Shown one piece after another: positions 18,501-27,053 of a DNA stretch of 64,000 bases. The notes beneath the pieces are model-generated. The model ran no database searches and was not told the DNA's origin. It was given only the letters and a program-made list of their open reading frames with translations. Position 1 is the first letter of the stretch. Each line of letters opens with the position of its first letter. The translations under genes and the position numbers were made by a program. The stretch covers positions 496,001 through 560,000 of the forward strand of contig NZ_BMXE01000004.1 of assembly GCF_014651595.1 (NCBI RefSeq), written 5' to 3'. The stretch comes from Pseudovibrio japonicus (GTDB lineage: Bacteria > Pseudomonadota > Alphaproteobacteria > Rhizobiales > Stappiaceae).

Positions 18501-18618
18501 TCTGATCACGCTCACTTTCCAGCGGAGAAAAATCTCCTGTCAGTCCCCAATGCTCCAGCAAAAGGGCGGTGATGCGCTCACGGTCAAAATTCGGGACGGG
18601 AAAATGAATATCAGTCAT
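15556..18618 (-). CDS. Three-domain fusion: APH-like kinase, M23 peptidase-like domain, class III aminotransferase
   Basis: A 1020-residue protein. Residues 1-350 form an aminoglycoside-phosphotransferase/hydroxylysine-kinase-like domain (HNDANDWN at 206-213, IDFGD at 228-232). Residues about 435-560 form an M23/LytM-like domain that keeps both metal motifs (HLGFD at 443-447, HLH at 534-536) but has no signal peptide. Residues 590-1020 are a PLP-dependent class III aminotransferase fold (DEVQVGFGR near 826; Lys856 in MGKPIGNG is the likely PLP lysine). The closest family idea is the AGXT2L phospho-lyases, with the kinase making the phosphorylated amino alcohol and the lyase removing it. A divergent Lrp-type regulator lies 139 bases away. 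The substrate is unknown. Confidence 0.85.
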   Translation of the reverse strand: MTDIHFPVPNFDRERITALLLEHWGLTGDFSPLESERDQNHRLDAEDGTRWTVKVVNASEPEEETGFQTALLQHLAASSPELPIPRLRLTKDGNAIQWVAGPDGTRHAMRVVSWLDGVPLAETAREEGVVASLGTLLGKVDRVLRGFMHPGALRSFDWDMRAAGAARGRLGAIGDPDQRRVLEYFLDRFERLVAPKLAGLRAAVIHNDANDWNVLVDPDDHSRVCGLIDFGDSAHTPVVAEVAIAAAYAIMESADPIGAAAELAAAYHEENALEEEEVDLLFDLIAMRLVTSVTLSALRKGEREDNPYLAVSEAPAWTLLYKLYGMKPAFATAMLRKACGFEAVRGAYKVAEFCAKNRNSFASLFARHPKLMSKAMVPYGDADHEMTVTSRRRQPEAAQEWWEDFCEAHNVELGIGPWGESRSVYSSDFFESRFIEGERRTNHLGFDLFLAAGTCVYAPMDGKVRSAVIETDPLGYGCMVALEHETDCGQPFVSLWGHMAHEAAMRLSPGDVLKAGEMIGYLGDDDENGGWAPHLHLQLSADVSLSAEEILGVGEEKYLDVWAEMFPSAIDFAGLPHEVLGSAGRSVDEIVASRHQTLLPNLSISYSEPIKFVRGEGAYLIDHRGRAYLDCFNNVCHLGHAHPEVVEALSHQAGLLNTNTRYLHDNIVEYSERLTATLPGDLAVASFVCTGSEANSLMLRMAEAHTGRREAVVLDWAYHGTTPELIGLSPYKYKRNGGKGRPDHVFEAAIPDAYRAPADWAHEEITQRYVDSVVEQLALMKRQGRAPAFFIAESIPSVTGQVFLPDGYLEEVYKLIRAEGGLCVADEVQVGFGRVGSHWWAFETQGVTPDVVTMGKPIGNGHPMAALVTTREVADSFNNGMEYFNTFGGNPVSCAVGLSVLNVIEREGLRDNARVVGGYILSGLHRLMEKYEVLGDVRGMGLFLGVELVIDRRSKQPATEVARRVANRAKDLGILMGTEGPFDNVLKMRPPMIFSKDNADYLLDVLDQAINESVSALETM

Positions 18619-18757
18619 GGGTCTCTCCAGTTACCCAGAACATATCCCACTCTGATATTTCAACATACCGACCTTATGCCAGTTGCGCCGTCACTCTGTC
18701 GCGACTAAGAGGTTTTATGACGGCACTCATCCTGTCAGCTTGATCAAAGGACCTTCA

Positions 18758-19186
18758 ATGCACGACGCTATCGACCGCAAGATCATCGCAATCCTCTCCA
18801 AAGAAGCACGTATCCCGGTCAAAACGCTGGCAGCACGTATCAACCTGTCGCGCAGCGCCACAAGCGAACGTATCACACGGCTGGAGAAAAACGGTACGAT
18901 CCGAGGCTACCGGGCGGATATCGGAGGCCTCGATCCAGCCAATATCTCGGCCTTCCTGTTTATCCGCTTGTCACACACACCTATGCTCGGAATCCTTGAC
19001 ACTCTGGCTGCATTTCCAGAGGTCAAACGGGTAAGCTCGGTCAGCGGAGAACTGGATCTGGTGGTAGAAGTTGTCGCTGCCTCAATGGAACACCTCAACA
19101 ACGTCAGAAACACCATCGCAACCATTGAAGGCGTGCAAGATCTGACAACCACCATCATCTTGCGCGATGAGTTGCAGCGCACCTGA
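18758..19186 (+). CDS. Lrp/AsnC family transcriptional regulator
   Basis: A 142-residue protein. The N-terminal helix-turn-helix (about residues 5-60) includes KTLAARINLSRSATSERITRLEKNGTIRGY, and the C-terminal RAM domain (about 65-140) includes VSSVSGELDLVVEV. Such proteins sense amino acids and usually control an adjacent, divergent gene, which here is the aminotransferase fusion. The open frame begins at 18683, but the ATG at 18758 is preceded by AAAGGA with a 6-base spacer and gives a family-sized protein. A hairpin made of GGGCGCT and AGCGCCC lies downstream near 19197-19226 without a T-run. Confidence 0.88.
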   Translation: MHDAIDRKIIAILSKEARIPVKTLAARINLSRSATSERITRLEKNGTIRGYRADIGGLDPANISAFLFIRLSHTPMLGILDTLAAFPEVKRVSSVSGELDLVVEVVAASMEHLNNVRNTIATIEGVQDLTTTIILRDELQRT

Positions 19187-19283
19187 AACAGCAAAGGGCG
19201 CTGACTGCAAACAGCCAAGCGCCCAATAAAGAAAGGCTCCGCTCAGCAATTCGCCGAACACAGTGCCTGCTATCAATTGCTGA

Positions 19284-19943
19284 TTATCGTGCCTGATCCA
19301 GCATGCGTTTGCACTCCAGAAGCTCAAAGAGCGTGGATTGCAGCCGATCTACGTCATCCTTGGAAAGGCCCGCAGAGCGCGCAGTCTCGTCCCTCTCAGA
19401 GCCCATCAGGCGATCCATAAAGCCAAACGCCCCATGACCACCTTTTCCATGCTGGTCTGGCGCATCATCCGGTAACAGACCAGATGGCAATGGCATTTGC
19501 GGCTCAGGCTCGCTTTCAAGCACAAGATCACCCTGCGGCTCACTCGCCTCATGCACCGCCATCTCTGGTTCTGGCGCACGTTGCACAGTTTGTGCAGAAA
19601 CTTGAGATGGATCAGGGGCAACACCTATAGGCGTCGCGGTGCCGGAGGAGCTTGGAATGACAATGCCACTCCCCTCTTTCCAGACATCCATAACAACGTG
19701 CACGCCTTGCTCACGCAAAATACGTTGCACGCCCTTGATCGTGTAGCCTTCCCCATAGAGCAAATGGCGAATACCGCGCAAAAGCTCAAGATCGTCAGGT
19801 CTGTAGTAGCGGCGCCCACCGCCTCGTTTCAGAGGCCTGATCTGGGCAAATCTTGTTTCCCAGAACCGCAGAACGTGCTGCGGCAGATCCAGTTCAGTTG
19901 CTACTTCACTAATTGTTCGGAACGCGTCGGCGCTCTTCTCCAC
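19284..19943 (-). CDS. MerR family transcriptional regulator next to ihfA
   Basis: A 219-residue protein with an N-terminal MerR winged helix-turn-helix (about residues 10-80: [23 protein letters not shown], then [15 protein letters not shown]). A long Pro/Glu/Ser-rich linker and a C-terminal acidic helix follow. No cysteine-based metal site is visible. This MerR lies downstream of ihfA in many Rhizobiales, and its target is not known. The start is a GTG at 19943 with GAGGG upstream; it is 42 bases past the ihfA stop, so the two are probably in one transcript. Confidence 0.85.
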   Translation of the reverse strand: MEKSADAFRTISEVATELDLPQHVLRFWETRFAQIRPLKRGGGRRYYRPDDLELLRGIRHLLYGEGYTIKGVQRILREQGVHVVMDVWKEGSGIVIPSSSGTATPIGVAPDPSQVSAQTVQRAPEPEMAVHEASEPQGDLVLESEPEPQMPLPSGLLPDDAPDQHGKGGHGAFGFMDRLMGSERDETARSAGLSKDDVDRLQSTLFELLECKRMLDQAR

Positions 19944-19985
19944 GATGCAGACCCTCTAAAACCTTATTATTCTCGGGGCAGCAAA

Positions 19986-20297
19986 TTAGCTGGCGCCCTC
20001 AACCAGTGCATCATTGATACGCTGTTTAAGAACATTGCTTGGCTTGAAGACCATAACCCGGCGTGGAGAAATCGGAACTTCCTCACCTGTTTTCGGGTTA
20101 CGACCAATGCGCTCGCCTTTTGAGCGAACAACAAATGAGCCAAAGCTAGACAGTTTGACAGACTCGCCGTTTTCCAGGCTGGCAGAAATTTCTGCAAGGA
20201 CCTGTTCAACGAGTTCGGCAGATTCAGTCCGAGATAGGCCGACCTTCTGGTAAACCGCTTCACACAAATCAGCGCGGGTTACAGTGTGACTACCCAT
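19986..20297 (-). CDS. ihfA: Integration host factor subunit alpha
   Basis: A 103-residue HU/IHF family protein with the expected layout: an N-terminal helical dimer region ([17 protein letters not shown]), [15 protein letters not shown], and the DNA-bending arm with [17 protein letters not shown] and the intercalating proline. It ends with VLKQRIND. With IHF-beta it bends DNA in replication, recombination and transcription. The frame begins at an ATG at 20321, but the ATG at 20297 follows GGAGGAGGG and matches the family start ([11 protein letters not shown]). Confidence 0.93.
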   Translation of the reverse strand: MGSHTVTRADLCEAVYQKVGLSRTESAELVEQVLAEISASLENGESVKLSSFGSFVVRSKGERIGRNPKTGEEVPISPRRVMVFKPSNVLKQRINDALVEGAS

Positions 20298-20432
20298 TCC
20301 ACCCTCCTCCGGTAAAGCCATGATCCGTAAGAATAAAGCTTGCTTTCAACAAGTTACGGTATGGCCAACCGGCCTCAGCGTCAACAGCTCATTTGCCAAG
20401 AAATGCAACCCTTTGGGTTTTTATGCCCCTTT

Positions 20433-21431
20433 TTACCACTTAAGCAGCACGGAACCCCAGGTAAAGCCGCCACCCATAGCCTCAAGCATGATCAAATCAC
20501 CCTTTTTAACATCGCCAGATTTGACAATGCTATCCAGCGCAAGAGGAATCGATGCTGCGGATGTGTTACCGTGCTCGGAAACTGTTTTCACTACCTTTTC
20601 AGGCGCAATGCCAAGTTTCTTTGCAGATGCATCAATGATGCGCTGGTTGGCCTGGTGCGGCACAAACCAGTCCAGGTCGTCCGCAGTTGTGCCAGTCGCT
20701 TCAAAGGAAGCTTCGATGACATCAGTGACCATACCAACAGCATGCTTGAACACTTCACGGCCCTGCATGCGCAGGTAACCAGCGGTCTGCGTGGTAGACG
20801 GACCACCATCCACGTACAGCTTATCCTTATGGCGACCGTCAGAGCGCAGCTGACAGGTCAATACGCCGCTCTCTTCAAGAGAAGGCGCGCCTTCCTGCGC
20901 TTCCATAACGACAGCGCCCGCACCATCACCAAACAGAACGCAGGTTGTACGGTCTTCCCAGTCCAGAATGCGGGAGAACGTCTCAGCGCCGATCACAAGC
21001 GCACGCTTTGCCAGACCGCCACGCAAATAGGCATCAGCCGTGGTCACCGCGTAAACAAAACCGGAGCAAACCGCCTGGATATCAAAGGCAAAGCCATGAT
21101 TGATCCCAAGCGCAGCTTGCACATCAACCGCCGTTGCCGGAAATGTATTATCAGGTGTAGAGGTCGCCAGAACGATCAGATCGATATCCTGAGCATCAAC
21201 ACCGGCATTTTCCAGTGCAGCCTTTGCCGCATTAATCGCAAGATGTGAGGTAAACTCACCTTCTGCGGCTATATGACGGTTCCTAATTCCGGTACGCTGA
21301 ACGATCCACTCATCAGAGGTGTCAACCATCTCGGTAAGCTGCTGGTTAGTTAGTGCTTTCTTGGGCAGGTAACTACCGCAGCCCAAAAACACAGAGCGAA
21401 GTGCCTTCACTTTAAACCCTTCAGTTTTCAT
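20433..21431 (-). CDS. fabH: 3-oxoacyl-[acyl-carrier-protein] synthase III
   Basis: A 332-residue thiolase-fold enzyme that condenses acetyl-CoA with malonyl-ACP to start fatty acid synthesis. The catalytic Cys is in [11 protein letters not shown] (near residue 120), the His in PHQANQRI and the Asn in [18 protein letters not shown] and [13 protein letters not shown] are N-terminal family marks. It overlaps the end of plsX by 11 bases on the same strand, so the two are translationally coupled, and ihfA follows. This plsX-fabH-ihfA-merR order is usual in alphaproteobacteria. Confidence 0.95.
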   Translation of the reverse strand: MKTEGFKVKALRSVFLGCGSYLPKKALTNQQLTEMVDTSDEWIVQRTGIRNRHIAAEGEFTSHLAINAAKAALENAGVDAQDIDLIVLATSTPDNTFPATAVDVQAALGINHGFAFDIQAVCSGFVYAVTTADAYLRGGLAKRALVIGAETFSRILDWEDRTTCVLFGDGAGAVVMEAQEGAPSLEESGVLTCQLRSDGRHKDKLYVDGGPSTTQTAGYLRMQGREVFKHAVGMVTDVIEASFEATGTTADDLDWFVPHQANQRIIDASAKKLGIAPEKVVKTVSEHGNTSAASIPLALDSIVKSGDVKKGDLIMLEAMGGGFTWGSVLLKW

Positions 21432-22470
21432 CAGCCTCTGAGAAACGACCGCGATGGTAGTTTACCAGATCATCAGAGATCTTTTGTATTAGTTTATTCT
21501 TGGCCATATCGTAAGCCAGTTCTACTGCAGAGGCGAAACCCTCGGCATCAGTTCCACCATGACTCTTAATGACAATGCCATTAAGTCCGAGGAACACACC
21601 GCCATTCACCTTGCGCGGGTCCATTTTGTCACGCAGCCGCTCAAACGCTCCGCGTGCAAAAAGGTAGCCAACCTTCGCCATAAGGGTACGACTCATAGCA
21701 GCTCGCAGATAGCCAGCAAACTGTTTTGCCGTGCCTTCCGCAGTCTTGAGCGCAATATTTCCTGCAAAGCCTTCGGTCACCACAACATCAACGGTGCCTT
21801 TGGCAATGTCATTACCTTCAACAAAACCGGAGTAAACAAGGTTTGGCGGAGACAGATCGCGCAGCATCTTGCCCGCAGTCCGCACTTCCTCAACGCCCTT
21901 TACTTCTTCAACACCGATATTCAAAAGCCCAACGGTCGGCTGATCCAACCCATGCACGGAACGAGCCATCGCCCCGCCCAAAATAGCAAAATCAATTAGC
22001 TGCTGAGCGTCTGCCCCAATGGTGGCGCCCACATCCAGAACGATGGATTCACCGCGTGTAGTCGGCCACATTGCTGCAATGGCAGGTCGTTCGATGCCAG
22101 ACATAGTACGCAGGCAAAACTTGGACATTGCCATGAGTGCACCGGTATTACCGGCGGAAACAATCACATCTGCTTCGCCATTCTTGACCGCAGAAATCGA
22201 ATTCCACATGGAAGATTTCCCGCGCCCCTTACGAAGGGCCTGACTGGGCTTTTCATCCATTGAAATGGAGACGTCACAGTGATGAACAACAGATGCCTGT
22301 TTCAGACGAGGGTATTCCTCGAGCAGCGGCTCGATGACCTTCGAGTCACCGTAAAGCAGGAATTCGATGTTTGGGCATCGCTGCAGCACCTGATCAGCAC
22401 CCGGAACCACCACCTCAACACCGTAATCCCCTCCCATAGCATCGAGAGAAATACGTATTTTTTCAGACAT
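21421..22470 (-). CDS. plsX: Phosphate acyltransferase PlsX
   Basis: A 349-residue protein with the PlsX signature: [11 protein letters not shown] at the start, then [28 protein letters not shown] and [16 protein letters not shown]. It makes acyl-phosphate from acyl-ACP for phospholipid synthesis at the cytoplasmic membrane surface. The frame extends upstream through TTG codons, but the ATG at 22470 matches the family start. The upstream DUF177 gene is 167 bases away; the ribosomal protein gene rpmF often found here is absent. Confidence 0.95.
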   Translation of the reverse strand: MSEKIRISLDAMGGDYGVEVVVPGADQVLQRCPNIEFLLYGDSKVIEPLLEEYPRLKQASVVHHCDVSISMDEKPSQALRKGRGKSSMWNSISAVKNGEADVIVSAGNTGALMAMSKFCLRTMSGIERPAIAAMWPTTRGESIVLDVGATIGADAQQLIDFAILGGAMARSVHGLDQPTVGLLNIGVEEVKGVEEVRTAGKMLRDLSPPNLVYSGFVEGNDIAKGTVDVVVTEGFAGNIALKTAEGTAKQFAGYLRAAMSRTLMAKVGYLFARGAFERLRDKMDPRKVNGGVFLGLNGIVIKSHGGTDAEGFASAVELAYDMAKNKLIQKISDDLVNYHRGRFSEADEN

Positions 22471-22637
22471 TTCCAATTTCTTGCCTTGTCCCAACAAAGT
22501 CTGCCCTTGTATCGGCAGACCTTGAAATAGTTAAGAGCACTTTTCCTATGTTCAGTGGAAATGCGCGTGGCGAAGATACCCGATTATAAATGTCTCGCAA
22601 CACCCACCTCCAAAAAACCTTTGCAGCGACCTCAATG

Positions 22638-23210
22638 TTATTTTTTGACCTTCAGAGCTTCAAGAGCTGCGAAGGGAGAAGGCTTGTCCTCCTCATCCTG
22701 TTTCTTTTCTTCCTCTGGGTCCGGCGCGTATTGGTCATCCATCACAACCCCCTCTGCCCGAGGGAAAGGGTTTAGACCCAAAGCAAAATGTTCGCAAATA
22801 ACAGCGCCCAGGTCCACCTGCGGACCATCGAAATAGTCCGGTGGATCACCATCATTGATATCCAGATCAACTTCCAGAGTGTCATCATCATTGCGACGAC
22901 GCCCGCGGGAATCTTGTTCTGGCAAAAATGTGCGATCGAACTCCTCGTCAATCATGCAATCAACAGCTTCAAGTGTCACCACACATTGCTGTATAGCTTT
23001 GGCATGAATGTGACCACGCATAGCCAATCCGTCACGGCGCCACGGACGCACGTCAAATTCAGCTTCAAACTCAGGCAGATCAATCAGATCATAGGCCTTC
23101 GCGAACTGCGCCCGCTCGCTCTCGTTGAGCGTAAGCTTTACATGTTTAGGTTTGTTCCCCAGACGCGTCGCATCAAATAGATAGGCCCACGGGTGTTCAG
23201 TATCAGCCAT
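22638..23210 (-). CDS. DUF177/YceD family protein
   Basis: A 190-residue acidic protein with the YceD pattern: an N-terminal beta-rich part, the CVVTLEAVDCMIDEEFDRTFLP block (about 76-97), an Asp-rich stretch (EVDLDINDGDPPDYFDG), and EHFALGLNPFPRAEG near 140. YceD-like proteins are linked to 23S rRNA accumulation in other bacteria. The usual L32 gene is missing. The last residues are Lys-rich. Its start overlaps the end of the upstream cytochrome chaperone gene by 8 bases, and it precedes plsX. Confidence 0.88.
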   Translation of the reverse strand: MADTEHPWAYLFDATRLGNKPKHVKLTLNESERAQFAKAYDLIDLPEFEAEFDVRPWRRDGLAMRGHIHAKAIQQCVVTLEAVDCMIDEEFDRTFLPEQDSRGRRRNDDDTLEVDLDINDGDPPDYFDGPQVDLGAVICEHFALGLNPFPRAEGVVMDDQYAPDPEEEKKQDEEDKPSPFAALEALKVKK

Positions 23211-23763
23211 CGCTGGCGGTTTCCCTTATCAGTTCTGTTTTTGGAGCCACAAATTTGACGTCGCCCGCAAGAATTTGTTTGGTTGAAAGGGCAGCAAGTC
23301 CTTCCACCGCATCATTCATGTAATGAACCAGCGCTCTTATCGCAACAGCTTCGCCGCGCTCGCCATATATGTTTCTCACAAAGGCTTCAAATAGAGCGTC
23401 ATTATCTTTGTTGTCCAGAGCATCCATATAGCTGGACGTGCGTCCATAAAACGATTCGACCATAATTCTGACACGTTTACGCACACCTTCGTCGCCGATA
23501 CCCAGCTCCCGCATGCTCTGATCCATATCTTGAAAAAAATAATCAAATACAGCCTGTGCAAATTTCCTTGCCGCCTTATCTTCGCCTCTTAAGCGGTGAA
23601 ATACACAAAAAGCGTGCAAAACAATCATCTCAAAGCGACCTTCGCTCGTATCAGGTATACCATAGTGCTCATAAAACACTGGTAGTCGTGCCTGCGCGAC
23701 GATCCGCTCGTAAGTTGTTTTGACGGATGTGTCTTTTCGTCGACGGAGTAAACCGAAGATCAT
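23203..23763 (-). CDS. Ubiquinol-cytochrome c chaperone family protein
   Basis: A 186-residue helical protein of the CBP3/UQCC1-like family, with YERIVAQARLPVFYEHYGIPDT, FEMIVLHAFCVFHRL and FDYFFQDMDQSMRELGIGD. Members help assemble the cytochrome bc1 complex. It is first gene of a run with DUF177, plsX, fabH and ihfA, and is divergent from bamE with about 127 bases between the two starts. It has no signal peptide, which fits action at the cytoplasmic side. Confidence 0.88.
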   Translation of the reverse strand: MIFGLLRRRKDTSVKTTYERIVAQARLPVFYEHYGIPDTSEGRFEMIVLHAFCVFHRLRGEDKAARKFAQAVFDYFFQDMDQSMRELGIGDEGVRKRVRIMVESFYGRTSSYMDALDNKDNDALFEAFVRNIYGERGEAVAIRALVHYMNDAVEGLAALSTKQILAGDVKFVAPKTELIRETASDG

Positions 23764-23890
23764 GGCACCTCTCTTGCGCTTATCGAGTTACTTGTGCCCC
23801 TGCCACGAGGATGGCATAAGCACAAATCTGAATCTAAACCGCTTGCTTGCTGCATTTTGCTGGCATTTGCAAGCCAACAGGATGTTTGGA

Positions 23891-24328
23891 ATGTTTGCAT
23901 TTGCACGCCGTACTGTGTTCCTCGCTTTTTTGAGCCTGCCACTTGCCGGCTGCTTCACCCAGACACTAACCCATGGCCAGGTGGTTTCACCTGATGCAAT
24001 TCAAGATGTTCAAGTCGGTTCTAGCCGCGAGCAGGTAGAACTCCTCCTTGGTAGCCCGTCCACGACATCGAATCTGGACGGTGAAAGTTACTATTATATC
24101 TCTCAAAAGAGCGAAACAGTGGCGTTCTGGACCCCGTCTATCGTAGATCAACGGGTTGTCGCAGTTTATTTTGATAATGATGGCTACGTGAAGTCCGTCG
24201 CCGACTATGGCATTGAAGATGGGAAGGTCTTTGATTACCTCGGCCGGAAAACACGCACCGGCGGTGCTGACTATGGTCTCCTGACGCAAATCCTGCGCGG
24301 AGCAGCCAACCCAACAGTCGGCCTCTAA
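23891..24328 (+). CDS. bamE: Outer membrane protein assembly factor BamE (SmpA/OmlA)
   Basis: A 145-residue lipoprotein with signal peptide ending in LPLAGC (Cys at about residue 23), followed by the BamE fold: VGSSREQVELLLGSPSTTS, SYYYISQKSE and VVAVYFDNDGYVKSVADYG. It belongs to the BAM complex that inserts outer-membrane beta-barrels. The frame is open from 23720, but that part overlaps the divergent chaperone gene. The ATG at 23891 has AGGA 8 bases upstream; an ATG at 23882 is the alternative. It ends 20 bases before a strong terminator. Confidence 0.92.
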   Translation: MFAFARRTVFLAFLSLPLAGCFTQTLTHGQVVSPDAIQDVQVGSSREQVELLLGSPSTTSNLDGESYYYISQKSETVAFWTPSIVDQRVVAVYFDNDGYVKSVADYGIEDGKVFDYLGRKTRTGGADYGLLTQILRGAANPTVGL

Positions 24329-24348
24329 GCCTAATTCAGCCTCAATTC

Positions 24349-24383
24349 AAAAAACGGCGCTTGCTGCAAGCGCCGTTTTTTTT
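24349..24383 (+). terminator. Intrinsic terminator of bamE
   Basis: Perfect 9-bp stem CGGCGCTTG/CAAGCGCCG (24355-24363 with 24367-24375), 3-base loop, flanked by six A and followed by eight T residues. Confidence 0.9.
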
Positions 24384-24685
24384 GTGCACGGCCAACGAAT
24401 ACTGGCCGATGAGATCGACACAGCTGTTCTCGAAAAGAAGCGGTTAGATGAGCAGCAGAGTATACTGCCTGCAAGTTGGGATACGTGGGTGCTTCATAGC
24501 CCTGAGCAGGAACTGAGGTGCCTACACCATCCCCACAAGACGGTCTATCAGGAAGACAGAGATCGGGGGCATTGATAGAGGGCCCTGCCGCGACTGCTCC
24601 TCAGCAGGCATTTTCCGTCCTGCCTATGGTTTCCAGATCTTAGCCATACCCTGAACCATCCCAAAGCCCAACAGCGCCACTACAG
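24384..24685. other. Non-coding stretch between bamE and hppA terminators
   Basis: About 300 bases with no supported gene. A 63-codon open frame at 24384-24575 has no ribosome site and no recognisable composition or motif. Nothing else is seen. Confidence 0.5.
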
Positions 24686-24717
24686 CAAAAAGCCCGGTCC
24701 TGTCCGGAACCGGGCTT
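24686..24717 (-). terminator. Intrinsic terminator of hppA
   Basis: Stem AAGCCCGGT/ACCGGGCTT (24690-24698 with 24709-24717), 10-base loop; on the minus strand the stem is followed by a run of T residues. It lies 27 bases past the hppA stop codon. Confidence 0.85.
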
Positions 24718-24743
24718 CTTATTCTCGAGTCAGATCAACCAAG

Positions 24744-26873
24744 CTAGTGTGCCAGCACTGCCAACAGCAGAAGAGCCACAATGTTTGTGATCTTGATCAT
24801 TGGGTTCACAGCTGGACCTGCAGTGTCCTTGTACGGATCACCAACAGTATCACCGGTCACCGCAGCTTTGTGAGCCTCGGAACCCTTGCCACCATGATTG
24901 CCGTCTTCGATGTACTTCTTCGCGTTATCCCACGCACCGCCACCAGCGGTCATAGAAAGCGCAACGAACAGACCGGTCACGATCACACCCAGCAGCATAG
25001 CTCCCAGTGAGGCGAACGCATTCGCCTTGCCTGCAATCGATTCAATCAGGAAGTAGATCACAATTGGAGACAGTACCGGCAGCAAGGAAGGAACAATCAT
25101 TTCCTTGATCGCCGCTTTGGTCAGCATGTCAACTGCACGACCATAATCAGGGCGTTCCTCACCCTTCATGATGCCCGGCTTTTCTTTGAACTGACGGCGA
25201 ACTTCCTCAACCACCGCACTGGCAGCACGACCCACAGCGGTCATTGCAATACCGCCAAACAGGAAGGGCAGAAGACCACCGAAGAACAGGCCAACCACCA
25301 CATACGGATTGGACAATGAGAAGTCGATGGACGCCTCTGTCATACCCTGGAAGTACGGAAACTGCTCAGAGTTCGCCACAAAGAACCGCAGATCCTCGGT
25401 GTAGGCGGTAAACAGCACCAGTGCACCAAGACCAGCAGATCCGATCGCATAGCCCTTGGTCACAGCCTTAGTGGTGTTGCCAACAGCATCCAGTGCATCG
25501 GTTGTGTCGCGAACTTCTTCAGGCAGGTTCGCCATTTCAGCAATACCGCCCGCATTATCCGTAACCGGACCAAACGCATCCAGAGCCACAACCATACCAG
25601 CCAGCGCCAGCATGGTGGTAACAGCAATCGCAATACCGAACAGACCAGCCAGCTGGAACGTGACGATAATACCGGCAATGATCACCAGCGCGGGCAGAGC
25701 GGTGGATTCCATTGAAATCGCCAGACCCTGAATAACGTTGGTTCCATGCCCCGTCTCCGAAGCCCGCGCAATCGCACGTACCGGACGGAAAGACGTACCC
25801 GTGTAGTATTCTGTGATCCAGATGATCAGGCCGGTGACGACCAGACCGGAAACACCGCACAGGTAGAGAGCCGTTGGAGTAAAGCTCACCCCGTTGCTCA
25901 GTGTCAGCACCGTGTCCATACCGCCGAAGACCCAGTAAGTCAGCGGATAGAGTAGGATCAGCGAGATCACAGCTGTTGCGATAAAGCCTCTGTAAAGCGC
26001 ACCCATAATGGAGTTGGAGGCACCAAGGCGCACGAAGAACGTGCCAATGATGGATGCCACGGAACAAACCGCGCAGATCAGCATTGGATAAAGCATCGCC
26101 GCCTGAAGATTAGGAGTGCCAGCAAAGTAGATCGCTGCAAGCACCATGGTTGCAACCAGTGTTACAGCATAGGTTTCAAACAAGTCAGCGGCCATCCCGG
26201 CACAGTCACCAACGTTATCACCCACGTTATCTGCGATGGTTGCCGGGTTGCGCGGATCATCCTCAGGAATTCCCGCTTCCACCTTACCAACCAGATCACC
26301 ACCCACATCAGCGCCTTTTGTAAAGATACCGCCGCCAAGACGGGCGAAGATGGAAATCAGGGATGCACCAAAGCCCAGAGCCACAAGCGCATCAATCACG
26401 GTTCTGGACGTTGGGTCCAGCCCCATAGGCCCCGTCAGAATGAGGTAGTAAACGGCCACACCCAACAGCGCCAGACCGGCAACAAACATGCCGGTGATCG
26501 CACCCGAGCGGAATGCAATAGATAGTCCTGCCCCCAGGCTCTGACTTGCTGCTTGTGCAGTGCGAACGTTCGCTCGTACGGAAACGAGCATTCCGATAAA
26601 TCCTGCGGAACCGGAAAGAACAGCCCCGATTACAAACCCGATAGCCACCGTAACGGACAACAGGTAAGCAACGATCAAGAAGATAACAACGCCAACAAGC
26701 GCGACAGTGGTGTACTGACGAGTAAGGTACGCCTGCGCGCCCTCTTGAATGGCACCGGCAATTTCCTGCATCCTCGCAGAGCCAGTGTCAGCAGCCATCA
26801 CGCTGCGAATTGCCCAAATGCCGTAAACGACAGAGAGCAAACCGCACGCAATGGTAACGATAAGTTCAGTCAT
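24744..26873 (-). CDS. hppA: K(+)-independent pyrophosphate-energised proton pump
   Basis: A 709-residue integral membrane H+-pyrophosphatase with about 16 helices. The catalytic loop has [20 protein letters not shown] (about 180-199) and [18 protein letters not shown] (about 206-223). GNTTKA around Lys469 carries lysine where K+-dependent enzymes have alanine, and that substitution marks the K+-independent class. It couples PPi hydrolysis to outward proton pumping, recovering energy from biosynthetic PPi. A strong terminator follows it. Two overlapping inverted repeats lie about 85-135 bases upstream of its start. Confidence 0.95.
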   Translation of the reverse strand: MTELIVTIACGLLSVVYGIWAIRSVMAADTGSARMQEIAGAIQEGAQAYLTRQYTTVALVGVVIFLIVAYLLSVTVAIGFVIGAVLSGSAGFIGMLVSVRANVRTAQAASQSLGAGLSIAFRSGAITGMFVAGLALLGVAVYYLILTGPMGLDPTSRTVIDALVALGFGASLISIFARLGGGIFTKGADVGGDLVGKVEAGIPEDDPRNPATIADNVGDNVGDCAGMAADLFETYAVTLVATMVLAAIYFAGTPNLQAAMLYPMLICAVCSVASIIGTFFVRLGASNSIMGALYRGFIATAVISLILLYPLTYWVFGGMDTVLTLSNGVSFTPTALYLCGVSGLVVTGLIIWITEYYTGTSFRPVRAIARASETGHGTNVIQGLAISMESTALPALVIIAGIIVTFQLAGLFGIAIAVTTMLALAGMVVALDAFGPVTDNAGGIAEMANLPEEVRDTTDALDAVGNTTKAVTKGYAIGSAGLGALVLFTAYTEDLRFFVANSEQFPYFQGMTEASIDFSLSNPYVVVGLFFGGLLPFLFGGIAMTAVGRAASAVVEEVRRQFKEKPGIMKGEERPDYGRAVDMLTKAAIKEMIVPSLLPVLSPIVIYFLIESIAGKANAFASLGAMLLGVIVTGLFVALSMTAGGGAWDNAKKYIEDGNHGGKGSEAHKAAVTGDTVGDPYKDTAGPAVNPMIKITNIVALLLLAVLAH

Positions 26874-26957
26874 ATTTCCTCCCCTAAGGGTACCCTGCTA
26901 CTTATGTGTTTGTTTGTAGCAAAAACCGCACTGCACTTGTGTAATTTCTCCCACACA

Positions 26958-26978
26958 GTGACGGTATATACCTGTCAC
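26958..26978. promoter_or_regulatory. Near-palindrome upstream of hppA
   Basis: GTGAC and GTCAC flank the perfect palindrome GGTATATACC, with one extra base. It lies 85 bases before the hppA start codon and looks like a protein-binding site; its partner is unknown. Confidence 0.4.
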
Positions 26979-27008
26979 TATCCGTCAAGTTGCTTTTGAC
27001 GGATAGTG
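26976..27008. repeat. 13-bp perfect inverted repeat between hppA and the MFS gene
   Basis: CACTATCCGTCAA (26976-26988) pairs exactly with TTGACGGATAGTG (26996-27008) around a 7-base loop. It shares three bases with the near-palindrome beside it. No T-run follows on either strand, so it is either a terminator without U-tail for the MFS gene or an operator for hppA. Confidence 0.55.
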
Positions 27009-27053
27009 GAAGGAAACACCTACCTTAAAAGACGCTGAATTATTTGGAATTAC

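Noticed and set aside
17515-18708. 397-codon open frame on the plus strand
   Set aside because: It mirrors the kinase domain of the aminotransferase fusion; the product is very basic and has no family pattern.
19187-19283. Possible second tRNA-Pro downstream of the MerR gene
   Set aside because: This position often holds a tRNA in relatives, but no cloverleaf or TTCAA T-loop is present here; only a GGGCGCT/AGCGCCC hairpin is seen.
24384-24575. 63-codon open frame after the bamE terminator
   Set aside because: No ribosome site, no motif, and it lies between two strong terminators.
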